Positions 28,785 through 38,139 are shown, counted from the first letter of the stretch. The stretch is DNA of 64,000 nt from Methanohalophilus sp. (GCF_030156785.1 NZ_JASGLW010000007.1:42048-106047); one strand, 5' to 3'. Numbers and translations are program-made. The notes: a model not told the origin generated them from the letters alone.

Positions 28785-29291
28785 TTGGATAAGTGCATTA
28801 TTTGTGGGGAACCACAAGATTACAAGATATACAGTGGCTACAATATCTGCACCACATGTGCGGATGTGATGGAAGACGTGATGGGCGAATATTTTCTTCG
28901 TACAATACACAACAAATCAAAACCAAAATCTCATGAAGGTTATCTTAAGTATCTGAGCAGTACTTCTAAATATATTTCCGATTACAAGAAAATTACTCAA
29001 AATTCAAAAAAATACGTGAATACCACCCTTGAGAAGGCTGGCATTAAGCTTGAAAATACTGAATCTCCTTCACGACAACGCTATTTTGAACGTATGCAAT
29101 CTGTTCTCAAGTGGCTGTCAGAAAATATTGATTTCTACCACTACTATTTCAAAAAATACTATGTTTGCCCGAGTTGTGGTTCATCTATTTTTGATAGTTA
29201 CTCAAAGGAAGAAGTCGGAGATTGGCTTATTATCACCTGTTCAAAATGCGGTGAGGAGATTAAAAAATATTACTCCCAAAAAACTGCCTGA
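28785..29291 (+). CDS. Zinc-ribbon protein of unknown function
   Basis: A 168-residue protein with two cysteine pairs at each end: CIICG plus CTTC near the N-terminus and CPSCGSS plus CSKCGEE near the C-terminus, likely two zinc sites. The middle is helical and lysine- and tyrosine-rich. The start is TTG 28785 with GGGGG upstream, right after the DUF22 stop, so the two genes are probably one transcript. Function unknown. Confidence 0.7.
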   Translation: MDKCIICGEPQDYKIYSGYNICTTCADVMEDVMGEYFLRTIHNKSKPKSHEGYLKYLSSTSKYISDYKKITQNSKKYVNTTLEKAGIKLENTESPSRQRYFERMQSVLKWLSENIDFYHYYFKKYYVCPSCGSSIFDSYSKEEVGDWLIITCSKCGEEIKKYYSQKTA

Positions 29292-29369
29292 GTGTTAAAA
29301 AGTTTTGGAGGGTGTGGAGCAAACTACTACTAAAACCAAAGTCTGAACGGTGGACAGAGCTTCAACCCT

Positions 29370-29783
29370 TCAATAATTGCCAGTTAATTTTGCAATTGCC
29401 CTGTGCAATCCATGGATACTGAGATCCTTACCCAGATACATCATCGGGCATTTTCCCGTTATGCAGGTGATACCTTCTTCATCACACATTTCCCGTACGG
29501 CCGGAGTATCCGTGCGCCAGTGAATCCAAAAATTTTTAAATCCTCTTTCACGCAAAGGGATTATTAAATCCGCCGGATCAATGGCCGTTACCCCAATGAT
29601 AATTTTTTCAACATAATCTGGAATTCCAGAAACATCAGCATCTCCAGCTGAGACCTTTATTACACTTACCTTTTTTCCTCTTTTCATAAACTCATCCACA
29701 ACCCATTTCATCGCAGGTTTGCTACCATCTGTGACTACGGCAAAGGTATTTCCTTCTAAAAATGCTTCCTTTTCATTAGCCAT
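29370..29783 (-). CDS. CoA-binding domain protein (YccU-like)
   Basis: A 137-residue single CoA-binding Rossmann domain related to YccU and the CoA-binding half of succinyl-CoA ligases. Features: FAVVTDGSKPAMKWVVDEF, then IIIGVTAIDPADLIIPL and EEGITCITGKCPMMYL near the C-terminus, with a conserved Cys. The partner is unknown. ATG 29783 is preceded by GGGGGTTTTTAGTA. Confidence 0.82.
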   Translation of the reverse strand: MANEKEAFLEGNTFAVVTDGSKPAMKWVVDEFMKRGKKVSVIKVSAGDADVSGIPDYVEKIIIGVTAIDPADLIIPLRERGFKNFWIHWRTDTPAVREMCDEEGITCITGKCPMMYLGKDLSIHGLHRAIAKLTGNY

Positions 29784-29849
29784 TACTAAAAACCCCCATG
29801 TTCATCTATGCTGGATAATAGAATATGATACAACTTAATTGTATCTGAA

Positions 29850-30012
29850 AAGAGAGAGTTATGCGTGGAAATATGTTGGGTTTCATCGAGATTTTTCGAA
29901 TCCATTTTTGAATAGAAATATGACTTTCACCTAAAAAACGCCCAATTGAACGAAATCCCAATCCCTTAGAAGGAAGGAATAAAGCAAAAACATCGTTTCT
30001 TGCATTTATTTT
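29850..30012 (-). pseudogene. Remnant of an IS1-type transposase (helix-turn-helix part)
   Basis: In one minus-strand frame this region reads SKGLGFRSIGRFLGESHIS followed by IQKWIRK, very close to the helix-turn-helix of IS1-like transposases of methanogens, where GLGFRSIGR and a terminal WIR are typical. There is no start, no Cys-containing N-terminal part and no catalytic domain nearby, so it is a relic. It lies between the CoA-binding gene and tRNA-Asp; tRNA neighbourhoods are common insertion places. Confidence 0.6.
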
Positions 30013-30029
30013 TGAAGAATAGAAGTATA

Positions 30030-30053
30030 GAACCCCGAGAAATTTCGGGGTTC
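30030..30053 (-). terminator. Perfect hairpin downstream of tRNA-Asp
   Basis: A perfect inverted repeat (GAACCCCGA, short AT-rich loop, TCGGGGTTC) lies 12 bases beyond the 3' end of tRNA-Asp in its direction of transcription. It may act as a terminator or as a 3' processing boundary of the tRNA transcript. Confidence 0.5.
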
Positions 30054-30064
30054 ACGGTTTTGGA

Positions 30065-30137
30065 CGCCCGAACCGGGATTCGAACCCGGGTCGGAGCCTC
30101 GACAGGGCTCCATGATAGGCCTCTACACTATTCGGAC
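30065..30137 (-). tRNA. tRNA-Asp (GTC)
   Basis: A 73-base cloverleaf: acceptor GTCCGAA/TTCGGGC (with a U2-G71 wobble), anticodon loop CTGTCGA with anticodon GTC, T arm CCGGGTTCGAATCCCGG and discriminator G73. CCA is not encoded. It lies 93 bases from tRNA-Tyr on the same strand. Confidence 0.95.
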
Positions 30138-30229
30138 AAATATTCGGGCAATCCGTTTTTGTTTTTGTGCGAGTAGCACCTTAATATCAGTGTTAATATT
30201 TAAGCCTTATGCTTCTGAAAGAAGTATGA

Positions 30230-30336
30230 TCCCGCCTCCCAGACTCGAACCGGGGACATCGCGGTGCCTGCGCGGAATGTGGATATCCACATCGACCATA
30301 CTACAGCCGCGCACTCTACCACTGAGTTAAGGCGGG
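30230..30336 (-). tRNA. tRNA-Tyr (GTA) with a 35-base intron
   Basis: Acceptor CCCGCCT/AGGCGGG gives the C1-G72 pair typical of archaeal tRNA-Tyr, with A73. The anticodon arm is CGCGG, loop CTGTAG/A, CCGCG. Splicing out 30266-30300 (canonical 37/38 position) leaves a 72-base tRNA with a five-base variable loop ATGTC and T arm CCCGGTTCGAGTCTGGG. Without removing the intron the variable region would be far too long. CCA is not encoded. Confidence 0.93.
30266..30300 (-). other. tRNA-Tyr intron
   Basis: A 35-base intron between positions 37 and 38, presumably cut by the archaeal splicing endonuclease at a bulge-helix-bulge. It contains the perfect palindrome ATGTGGATATCCACAT and a second CCGCGC copy matching the 3' half of the exon anticodon stem, so an alternative fold is possible before splicing. 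Confidence 0.8.
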
Positions 30337-30409
30337 ACTTTCACCAGCGAGACACACTGATAAGCACAATCCTACTTATCCTTTTCGGAGAAAAGGTAAA
30401 AAAAGGGAG

Positions 30410-31621
30410 TTAGAAAGTATCTAGTTCCCCGTTAACCACCATTTCGGTGATTTTTGTTATGTTAGAAAGCCAATCATCTGCAACAGCTTCAGCTTCATCC
30501 TTAATTACAGCAAAATTAGCATCCTCTTCTGGAATTACCTGTAAACCGGCAACCAGTGGTTGATCAATTGGTTTTCCGATCTGGGAAAGAATCTGCACAT
30601 ATATCTCTTTAATCTGCGGGACTTCCTGTGCAATATCCCTCGCCATTTGAGTTGATAGAAGATTATAAATCTTCCCTATATGGTTAATCGGGTTCTTACC
30701 ACTTGTTGCTTCCATGCTCATTGGCCTGCCTGGGGTAATCAGCCCATTGCAGCGGTTTCCACGACCAACTGAACCATCGTCACCCATTTCAGCAGAAGTA
30801 CCCGTAACTGTCAGGAATATAGAACCAGAGTCTGAGCAACCTGAATTACGTATTACATCTGCAGCATTGATACGGGCAGATACACTCCTATCTGTGTATT
30901 TCTGTGCCAGATCAAGCACGTATTCTGCCATCTCATCTTTGAAGTTCACGTAAGTGTCCATATCATCGACATATTTGCCAACCATGCCACAACAAATAGT
31001 GAGGGTAATGTCATCTTTTTCACGAAGACCCATGACCTTTATGTCCTCCCCCACAGCAGGCATTCTCTTTTTGAGATCTGTTATAAGCTGTCTTTCGGTG
31101 TTGTAGACTATGCGTTCAAGTTCTGAGAAAGGAGCATGACCAACACCAAAAGATGTATCATTGGCAATAGGAACCTTTTCCCTTGCAAAAACATCCCTCA
31201 GATCTGAAGAACCGGTTCCAAGCTTACAGTCTACAATAATATCTCGATCCATATCAAGATTCGGAATCGTATTTTTCAGGTAGTTACGAGATGCATTAAG
31301 AGCAATTGATTCCGCAGGAATTTCAACACCGTCAAATTCTTTTGTAGCTCTTCCTACAAGAAGAGTGTAGATCGGTTTTATTACTTCTCCACCACCAAAA
31401 GCAGGTTTGGAACGGCCAGCCACAATTTGTGTTTCATCAGTGTTGTGATGGAGGACAGTTCCGCATTTGTCTATGTATTCTTTGCAGAGTGCACGGCTCA
31501 CAGCCTCTGCAAGACCATCGGAAATACTATCCGGATGACCGATACCTTTTCTTTCCACAAGTTCGATATCACGTTTTTCTACTGGAGTTTGTACGAGCCT
31601 TTCTACCTTTATGTTCCGCAT
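30410..31621 (-). CDS. Methionine adenosyltransferase (archaeal type)
   Basis: A 403-residue archaeal-type S-adenosylmethionine synthetase. Motifs such as ERKGIGHPDSISDGLAEAV, HHNTDETQIVAG, GTGSSDL and GDDGSVGRGNRCNGLITPGR are clear. It makes SAM, needed by the many radical SAM enzymes in this window. ATG 31621 is chosen because GAGGGCTTA precedes it and the family starts there; the longer frame to 31702 is not typical. It is divergent from hisG. Confidence 0.95.
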   Translation of the reverse strand: MRNIKVERLVQTPVEKRDIELVERKGIGHPDSISDGLAEAVSRALCKEYIDKCGTVLHHNTDETQIVAGRSKPAFGGGEVIKPIYTLLVGRATKEFDGVEIPAESIALNASRNYLKNTIPNLDMDRDIIVDCKLGTGSSDLRDVFAREKVPIANDTSFGVGHAPFSELERIVYNTERQLITDLKKRMPAVGEDIKVMGLREKDDITLTICCGMVGKYVDDMDTYVNFKDEMAEYVLDLAQKYTDRSVSARINAADVIRNSGCSDSGSIFLTVTGTSAEMGDDGSVGRGNRCNGLITPGRPMSMEATSGKNPINHIGKIYNLLSTQMARDIAQEVPQIKEIYVQILSQIGKPIDQPLVAGLQVIPEEDANFAVIKDEAEAVADDWLSNITKITEMVVNGELDTF

Positions 31622-31850
31622 AATTAAGCCCTCATAAAACACATCGTTGGGAGTATCAAATCTAAAAAGCATCTCAAGAGAAGATTTGCACATTATGAAC
31701 ATTTCTTCTATATATAATAGTTACTACAAAGATTGATGATAATAACCTTCAGTAATATTTGAATTAACGCTGGCAAAAATCGCCAAGTATTATATTATAG
31801 AAAAACCCTTTTTGGTGCGAAGCGAAATTGTTCCGAAAATGAGGCATACA

Positions 31851-32705
31851 ATGATACGTATCGCAATACCTAACAAAGGAAGACTTCATGACCCGACAGT
31901 TCAGTTATTTAAGGAAGCAGGTCTCCCGGTTATTGAAGGAACTCGCCGGAAGCTCTTTGCTAAAACATCCGATCCTGAAATCCAATTCCTGTTTGCACGT
32001 GCTGCAGATATTCCTGAATATGTTCAGGATGGAGCTGCTGATGTCGGTGTCACCGGACTGGATCTTATTTCGGAAACCGAATCAAATGTTGAAATACTCC
32101 TTGATCTGAATTTCGGAAAAGCAAACCTTGTGCTGGCAGTTCCCGAAGAATCCAGCATTGCAAGTCCTGATGAACTTGAAGGGATGCGCGTTGCTACTGA
32201 ATTCCCAAATATTACTAAGAAATATTTCACGAATCTGGGAATTGATATCGAAGTTATCAAAGTAAGTGGTGCCTGCGAAATGACACCTCATGTTGGAATC
32301 GCGGACTCAATTGTGGATATTTCAAGCTCCGGCACGACACTTGTCACAAACCACCTTAAGCCAATTGCCGAAGTATTCAAATCTTCTGTATATCTCATTG
32401 CCAATTCCAAAACCAAAGAAGATAATGAGAAAGTACTCCATATCAAAACAGCTCTTGAAAGCGTACTGCATGCCAAGAACAAACGTTATCTCATGATGAA
32501 TGTGCCTCACCAGAAGCTTGATATCATCAAGGAAATACTTCCCGGCCTTGCAGGGCCTACGGTTATGAAAGTGGAATCCAGGAGTGACACTATGGCTGTG
32601 CATGCTGTAATCGATGCGGACGTTGTATTCGAAACCGTTAGCCGGCTGAAGGAAGCAGGCGCCAGTGGCATTCTAGTGGTACCTATTGAAAGATTAATTC
32701 CCTGA
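31851..32705 (+). CDS. hisG: ATP phosphoribosyltransferase, long form
   Basis: A 284-residue HisG that starts histidine synthesis. IRIAIPNKGRLHDPTVQLF opens the protein, DVGVTGLD binds phosphoribosyl pyrophosphate, and the C-terminal 75 residues are the histidine-binding regulatory domain of long-form HisG, which works without HisZ. ATG 31851 has GAGG five bases upstream; in-frame ATG 31839 is less likely. TATA-like TATTATATTATAG lies near 31788. First gene of hisG-hisA-hisB. Confidence 0.95.
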   Translation: MIRIAIPNKGRLHDPTVQLFKEAGLPVIEGTRRKLFAKTSDPEIQFLFARAADIPEYVQDGAADVGVTGLDLISETESNVEILLDLNFGKANLVLAVPEESSIASPDELEGMRVATEFPNITKKYFTNLGIDIEVIKVSGACEMTPHVGIADSIVDISSSGTTLVTNHLKPIAEVFKSSVYLIANSKTKEDNEKVLHIKTALESVLHAKNKRYLMMNVPHQKLDIIKEILPGLAGPTVMKVESRSDTMAVHAVIDADVVFETVSRLKEAGASGILVVPIERLIP

Positions 32706-32718
32706 AAGGTGTGAGTGA

Positions 32719-33459
32719 ATGGTTTTTGAAGTAATACCTGCCGTGGATATGAAAGATGGCAAATGTGTCCAATTGATACAGGGGCAGCCTGGTAAGGAAA
32801 GGGTTTCGCTGGATGACCCGATTGCTGTAGCCAAGGCCTGGATTAGACAGGGTGCCAGGACTCTGCACCTGATTGATCTGGATGGTGCTATTGAAGGTGA
32901 ACGCAAAAACAAAAAGCTCATAGAAAAAATTGTTGCTGTTGCCCGGAAAGAAGGTGTGTCGATACAGGTAGGCGGAGGAATCCGCAGCTATGAAGATGCT
33001 GCAGAATTGCTTGAAATTGGAGTTGATAGAGTAATTCTGGGAACGGCAGCTGTTGAGAATCCTGAGCTTGTCGTAAGACTTGCCAGGGATTTCGGAAGCG
33101 AACACATCAATGTTGCACTGGATTCAAAGGAAGGAAAAGTGTCCATCAAAGGCTGGACAGAACTTGCTGACCAGACCGCACCGGAACTGGGAAAAATCAT
33201 GGAAGAAAAGGGAGCAGGTAGTATTTTATTTACAAATATTGACAGTGAAGGTCTCATGGAAGGAATCAATGCACAGCCTACCATTGATCTTATTCAATCA
33301 GTCAATATCCCAGTAATTGCATCAGGCGGTGTAACCACACTCCATGATATAAGGATACTTAAAAAAACCGGTGCAATTGGTGTTGTAGTTGGGAGTGCTC
33401 TCTATGTAGGGAAGTTCACGCTGACAGAAGCAATAAATACCATAAGTGAAGAAGATTGA
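32719..33459 (+). CDS. hisA: Phosphoribosylformimino-5-aminoimidazole carboxamide ribotide isomerase
   Basis: A 246-residue TIM barrel. HisA signatures: IPAVDMKDGKCVQLIQG with the catalytic Asp, IQVGGGIRSYEDA, and VIASGGVTTLHDI. It carries out the Amadori rearrangement in histidine synthesis. A GGTGTGAG site sits six bases before ATG 32719, 13 bases after hisG. Confidence 0.95.
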   Translation: MVFEVIPAVDMKDGKCVQLIQGQPGKERVSLDDPIAVAKAWIRQGARTLHLIDLDGAIEGERKNKKLIEKIVAVARKEGVSIQVGGGIRSYEDAAELLEIGVDRVILGTAAVENPELVVRLARDFGSEHINVALDSKEGKVSIKGWTELADQTAPELGKIMEEKGAGSILFTNIDSEGLMEGINAQPTIDLIQSVNIPVIASGGVTTLHDIRILKKTGAIGVVVGSALYVGKFTLTEAINTISEED

Positions 33460-33476
33460 TGTGATGGGCGATTCTC

Positions 33477-34052
33477 ATGCGAAATGCAGCAATATCCAGA
33501 AAGACACGTGAAACCGACATATCTCTTGAGATTAACGTTGACGGGAATGGCAAAGCTGAAATTGACACAGGAATTGGTTTTTTCGACCATATGCTGGAGG
33601 CTTTTACAAAGCATTCTGGATTTGATCTTAAAATCAAAGCCAAAGGGGACCTTATAGTCGATGGGCACCATCTCATAGAGGATGTAGGGATAGTGCTGGG
33701 AAAAGCTCTCGACGAAGCCCTTGGCGACAAAAAAGGAATTGTTCGTTTTGGGGATGTGCGTGTTCCGATGGATGAAGCCCTTGCAGAGGTTATATTGGAT
33801 GTCGGTGGCAGAAGCTATCATAAGATGGATGCAAAATTCAGATCTCCCAGAGTAGGAGATTTCAATACCCAAATGGTGGAGCACTTTTTTGATTCCCTGA
33901 CTCGCAATGCAGGAATTACCATGCACTCAAGGGTAACCGGATACAATGACCATCATATGATTGAAGCATTGTTCAAGGCTTTTGCATATGCCATGAAAGC
34001 TGCAACATGTATCGAAGGAGATAGTGTCAAAAGCACAAAAGGTTGCCTTTGA
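33477..34052 (+). CDS. hisB: Imidazoleglycerol-phosphate dehydratase
   Basis: A 191-residue monofunctional HisB dehydratase. The metal-binding motifs [25 protein letters not shown] and the second half [17 protein letters not shown] are present. It makes imidazole acetol phosphate. It follows hisA by 17 bases and its stop directly abuts the stop of the convergent MutS-like gene. Confidence 0.96.
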   Translation: MRNAAISRKTRETDISLEINVDGNGKAEIDTGIGFFDHMLEAFTKHSGFDLKIKAKGDLIVDGHHLIEDVGIVLGKALDEALGDKKGIVRFGDVRVPMDEALAEVILDVGGRSYHKMDAKFRSPRVGDFNTQMVEHFFDSLTRNAGITMHSRVTGYNDHHMIEALFKAFAYAMKAATCIEGDSVKSTKGCL

Positions 34053-36149
34053 TTAATTTCCGAATTTATTCCGAAGTCTGCCGTAAAACTGCTGTTCGGC
34101 TGTGCTTCCGGTCTTAAACAGTCTTTCCACAATAAGTTCAGGCGTACTTTTTGCAATATGGTTATATTGTGGATTCCTGTTAACAACTAATTTCAGATCT
34201 GAATCCAGCCCCTTTGCCTCGATTCCATCAACACGAATTGGACTTGAAACATTCTCGATAATAAGTTCGGATAAATGGGATACAAATACTCCTGTGTTTC
34301 TTTTATTCTCTGACAACATCTCAAGGATGCCAGCAATTATTTTTGCTGAGGCCCCGGGTTCGGTTATTGATTCAAGCTCATCAACAAGCACCATTTTCGG
34401 AGTGTCATCATTGAGGGAAGAAAAAGTTCTCAATGTGCTTTCAAAAGCACCCGCGTCAAGTGTACCCTTTGATTTACCGTAATAATATATTCCCTCTGTA
34501 AGCCCTATTTCAAAGTAGTTCGCAGGAACCGGGAATCCCATGTGTGAAAGGATGGTGCATTGGGCAATCAATTCAAGCAAAGAAGTCTTTCCGCCTGAAT
34601 TAACTCCGCTGAGTAGTACAACAGAGGATTTGTTTCCATCGGGATCGAGTGATGTAGCACCAACTGAATAATCCACTGCATCAACATCAAAACCACTATT
34701 TGCAAGAAAGAGGTTTTTTGCACCTTTAAATGCAATCCCACCTTCTATGAGCACAGGCATCTGCAGATCAAAAGCTCTGGAAAAACGGGCTATTGTAAAT
34801 CCCACATCAAACTCAAGCAATTTTCTTACCATTTTTCTGATTAAAGGATAATAGGCATGAAGATCCCTTGCAAAAGAACGTTTGAAACACATCTGTCTCT
34901 GGAACAATTTCCTGCTGATCTCCGATTTTAATAACTCAATTTTTGAATCATTGATTTGCAGAGGATAATCAACTCTTTCCGGAAAAAGACTATCAAGTAA
35001 GAGGGATTCAATGGAGTTTAATCCGAGATCTGCTACAATGGACTCTTTGGTAGAATTCAGGATTTGCATATATGACTGCTCCATTTCCTTGGAAAGGATC
35101 TCTTTCATGGAGACTTCACCTCTGATAATATCGACCATGTCTTTCCCGCTGAGGGTCAATCGGCTATTTCCAAGAAATGCATCTATCTGCTGGTTTGCCG
35201 TTTTAAGATATGCTTTTACTGTTGTTTCCAGACATTCAATGATCTCCGACAGCCTGTCAATTTCCTCATCTGTTCCTGTTAAAACATCGCCTTCCTGATC
35301 TATCTGGGATAGCAAATCCTGCAAAGTATCAAGATCGGGGCTATCTTCCATAAATGATATTCCTTCTTCCTTGAGTATCAAAGCAACCTCAATTGCATGA
35401 TTTATCACAGTCATATTAGAAACAAAGTAGGCAATTTCTCTTTCCGGGAAAATGAAACATTCGTCAACATCATGCAGGCTGGAAATAAATTCAGGGTCTA
35501 TTTCATCTGGAAGAATATACTCAAGAAACTCTTCCCCCACGGCTATGACCTGTAAATAACCTCCAGCGACATCAACAAACTCATGTTCATTTTCAACCAT
35601 TTGAATAGGGATATTATTCCCAAAACGCTCCTTTGCAAGGGTAAAATCTTCAGAATTGGATACTATGATTACACGATCCCTTATCCTTGGCAAATGGATA
35701 TTTTCATTAAGTGGTTTAATTTTGGAAAGCAATTCACAAATCCGGTGATTATCTGCAATCTTGTAGCAAGTTGAAAGGTAACCTGAGACCAGATTCCTGT
35801 TTTTTTCAATGAGATCCTTTCTGCTTGCAGGATAGGGAATGAATATGTTCATCTTATCCCTTGCATAGGATGTGGATGCAAATGATTGAATGATTTCAAT
35901 CAACCTTTTGTATATATCAGTGATTTCCTTATTCTTCAGAAAAGCGTTAGCTTCGATACCTTCTGCTTTTGCATGAAAATCCTGAACAAGTGAGATAGCA
36001 TATCGCCTCCCGATACCCTCAACTTCCGAGATCCCTGCAATATCGGCATCCATTATCGCTGCTATTGCTTTCTCTTCATCTCCGAAATGGGAGATTAATC
36101 GCTGTGCCATCTTCTCCCCGATTCCTGGAATGCTCTGCAACCCATCCAT
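34053..36149 (-). CDS. MutS-related ATPase with N-terminal helix-hairpin-helix
   Basis: A 698-residue MutS2-like protein lacking a recognisable Smr nuclease domain. The N-terminus carries two helix-hairpin-helix motifs (IPGIGEKMAQRLISHFG and SEVEGIGRRYA), followed by a long helical core and a C-terminal MutS ATPase: Walker A LLSGVNSGGKTSLLEL, Walker B MVLVDELESITEPG. It probably binds branched or damaged DNA. GGTGATG precedes the ATG and overlaps the end of the DUF4130 gene, so it is coupled to the radical SAM pair upstream. Confidence 0.85.
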   Translation of the reverse strand: MDGLQSIPGIGEKMAQRLISHFGDEEKAIAAIMDADIAGISEVEGIGRRYAISLVQDFHAKAEGIEANAFLKNKEITDIYKRLIEIIQSFASTSYARDKMNIFIPYPASRKDLIEKNRNLVSGYLSTCYKIADNHRICELLSKIKPLNENIHLPRIRDRVIIVSNSEDFTLAKERFGNNIPIQMVENEHEFVDVAGGYLQVIAVGEEFLEYILPDEIDPEFISSLHDVDECFIFPEREIAYFVSNMTVINHAIEVALILKEEGISFMEDSPDLDTLQDLLSQIDQEGDVLTGTDEEIDRLSEIIECLETTVKAYLKTANQQIDAFLGNSRLTLSGKDMVDIIRGEVSMKEILSKEMEQSYMQILNSTKESIVADLGLNSIESLLLDSLFPERVDYPLQINDSKIELLKSEISRKLFQRQMCFKRSFARDLHAYYPLIRKMVRKLLEFDVGFTIARFSRAFDLQMPVLIEGGIAFKGAKNLFLANSGFDVDAVDYSVGATSLDPDGNKSSVVLLSGVNSGGKTSLLELIAQCTILSHMGFPVPANYFEIGLTEGIYYYGKSKGTLDAGAFESTLRTFSSLNDDTPKMVLVDELESITEPGASAKIIAGILEMLSENKRNTGVFVSHLSELIIENVSSPIRVDGIEAKGLDSDLKLVVNRNPQYNHIAKSTPELIVERLFKTGSTAEQQFYGRLRNKFGN

Positions 36150-36160
36150 TAATCATCACC

Positions 36161-37006
36161 CTAAATACTCGTGAAATCAAAAAGTGTGGTATTACTAATA
36201 CCCCTCTCTACACGATATCTATCTTTTGCAGCCATCCTGCTTATTCCTGATGTGTAAGCAGGTTGCATTTTCTTTGCCAGCCCAGGATTTCTGCGATTAT
36301 CAATCATCTGTGTACAGTAATACATATCCCACAAATTTTCGAGTTTTTCGTCACGTTTTGAGGATCGCAGAGACTCGATTTCAGATGCTGGAAGGACATC
36401 AAAGTGCTTGTATCCAAGATATTCTCCATTTGCAATGTATGCAATATCATTCTGGATTACAGCTACTGGTAAATCCGGATTGCGCCGACCTAGCCATTTG
36501 CAGAAAAGATCACTAATGGAATGAGGAGGGTTTATTTCACTTATTATCAGATTATCAAAAACTTCTGTTCTTGCGAACATGCAGAGAGAATGGTAGCTTT
36601 TTGTCACTTCCCTCATGTAAGTGTAATATCTCTTTCCTTCACGCGATCGTTTGTTGTAGAGGGCATCAATATTTCCATTACAACCCGCCAGAAAACGGAC
36701 AAATGCGGCCAGATCTACCGAGGAATGACGAAGGACACATTCAATGTATTTTACGGGGGGAATATCGGCTTTTGAGAACTTGTGCCACTTATTGCTAAAA
36801 AGCTTCTTCATAAGTTCCGGAATCTGATCAGAGCAAACATTTGCTGCATGTAATATTTTTTCAGTATCATCTTTTTTGACAAAGCACAATTTCATCTCAA
36901 TTTCTGCCGAGTTGCTACCATATAAAAGTTCGGCATATGGGTATTTCATAATATACAACGATGCCTGCAGGACGCTTCCAACAAACGGAAAAAAGGTAAT
37001 TATCAA
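36161..37006 (-). CDS. DUF4130 protein (TIGR03915), putative DNA metabolism partner of a radical SAM enzyme
   Basis: A protein of about 281 residues of the DUF4130/TIGR03915 group, which in bacteria occurs next to the radical SAM protein seen just upstream and sometimes fused to a uracil-DNA glycosylase domain. The C-terminal half has typical ...WDMYYCTQMIDNRRNP... and RMAAKDRYRVERG segments. TTG 37006 is preferred: GGAGG is seven bases upstream and the start overlaps the previous stop as TTGA. The gene ends with TAG followed by a TAA four codons later. Activity unknown. Confidence 0.8.
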   Translation of the reverse strand: MIITFFPFVGSVLQASLYIMKYPYAELLYGSNSAEIEMKLCFVKKDDTEKILHAANVCSDQIPELMKKLFSNKWHKFSKADIPPVKYIECVLRHSSVDLAAFVRFLAGCNGNIDALYNKRSREGKRYYTYMREVTKSYHSLCMFARTEVFDNLIISEINPPHSISDLFCKWLGRRNPDLPVAVIQNDIAYIANGEYLGYKHFDVLPASEIESLRSSKRDEKLENLWDMYYCTQMIDNRRNPGLAKKMQPAYTSGISRMAAKDRYRVERGISNTTLFDFTSI

Positions 37007-38139
37007 CTGCACGCCTCCAAAAAATCACTGAGGGAAGCCTGAGATTTACCATTTATACAAATAAACGGACGTGCTCTTCCCACAACAACTCCCATTCTTG
37101 TAAGCTCTTTTTCCTCAAACAAGGGCCTTGAACGCAGGATTCGATCTGCGCTTATGGGACCAATCCCTGGAACCCTTATAAGATCAGAAAATGAAGCTGA
37201 GTTTATGTCAACTGGAAACATATCACGGTTGGCCTTAGCAAGCTCAAGTTTTGGATCCGAGTTTGAAAGAAATCCATGTTCATCATACACCACATCAAAA
37301 TCATCTGCCTTTATACCATACTCTTTCAGGAGATACGAAACCTGGTAGAGTCGCTGTTCCCTCCACAGCGGAGATGGTCGATTTTCTGAAAGCGGTGTAT
37401 CTGGCACCGGATCAAAACTCATAAAATATGGCCGGCGAAGGGAATATTTTTTCATAAACTCACTTACAGTATTCACGATCTCCGAATCCGGTTCGTTAAC
37501 TGCCCCCACAACAAACTGCGTATCATTAGCACCAACTAACCGATTAGTTCCCCGGAATTCCTTCCGTTTTTTCCGGATAATCCGATCTGTCCAGTGTAGT
37601 CTTTGCAAAACATCATTCTGGTAATCAAAATTGGGACAGATTTCCGAATAATTGGACTTGTTCGTGGTCTCGGCATTTACTCCGAACTTGTTCGCAACTT
37701 CAGCTATCTGATCAAGAATGTACTTTGGGGTTCCAGGCATCAGCCTCAAATGGATATAACCTTTGAATCCCTGCTGTCGCAGTAAAGTTGCCACTTCAAG
37801 TTGTTTCTGGGAAGTAATTTCAGGTTCCCCTATCACACCGGATGAGAGAAAAAGCCCCTCAATAGCGTTCTTCCGGTAAAATGACCATGTGATTTTGGTT
37901 ATTTCATCCGGTGATAGAGATACTCTCGTTACATCTCTTTCGCAACGGTTAGGGCAATATGTGCACTCTCCAGAGCAGTAATTTGTCAGCAATGTTTTGT
38001 AAAGCTGGATGCACCTTCCATCAGGACCAAAAGCATGACAGATAGCACTTTGGTTACAACTGTCATATTTTGTCCCCGAGGAAAGATATTTCATTCTTTC
38101 TGTAAGAGAGAAATGGTGTCCTGAAAACCGTTCGCTCAT
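37003..38139 (-). CDS. Putative DNA modification/repair radical SAM protein (TIGR03916)
   Basis: A 378-residue radical SAM protein with the cluster motif CSGECTYC at about 54-61 and extra cysteines (CPNRC). The C-terminus has a helix-hairpin-helix (NSASFSDLIRVPGIGPISA), consistent with nucleic acid binding. It matches the family that pairs with DUF4130 proteins; the predicted role is DNA modification or repair, unproven. It overlaps the DUF4130 gene by four bases. Confidence 0.85.
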   Translation of the reverse strand: MSERFSGHHFSLTERMKYLSSGTKYDSCNQSAICHAFGPDGRCIQLYKTLLTNYCSGECTYCPNRCERDVTRVSLSPDEITKITWSFYRKNAIEGLFLSSGVIGEPEITSQKQLEVATLLRQQGFKGYIHLRLMPGTPKYILDQIAEVANKFGVNAETTNKSNYSEICPNFDYQNDVLQRLHWTDRIIRKKRKEFRGTNRLVGANDTQFVVGAVNEPDSEIVNTVSEFMKKYSLRRPYFMSFDPVPDTPLSENRPSPLWREQRLYQVSYLLKEYGIKADDFDVVYDEHGFLSNSDPKLELAKANRDMFPVDINSASFSDLIRVPGIGPISADRILRSRPLFEEKELTRMGVVVGRARPFICINGKSQASLSDFLEACS

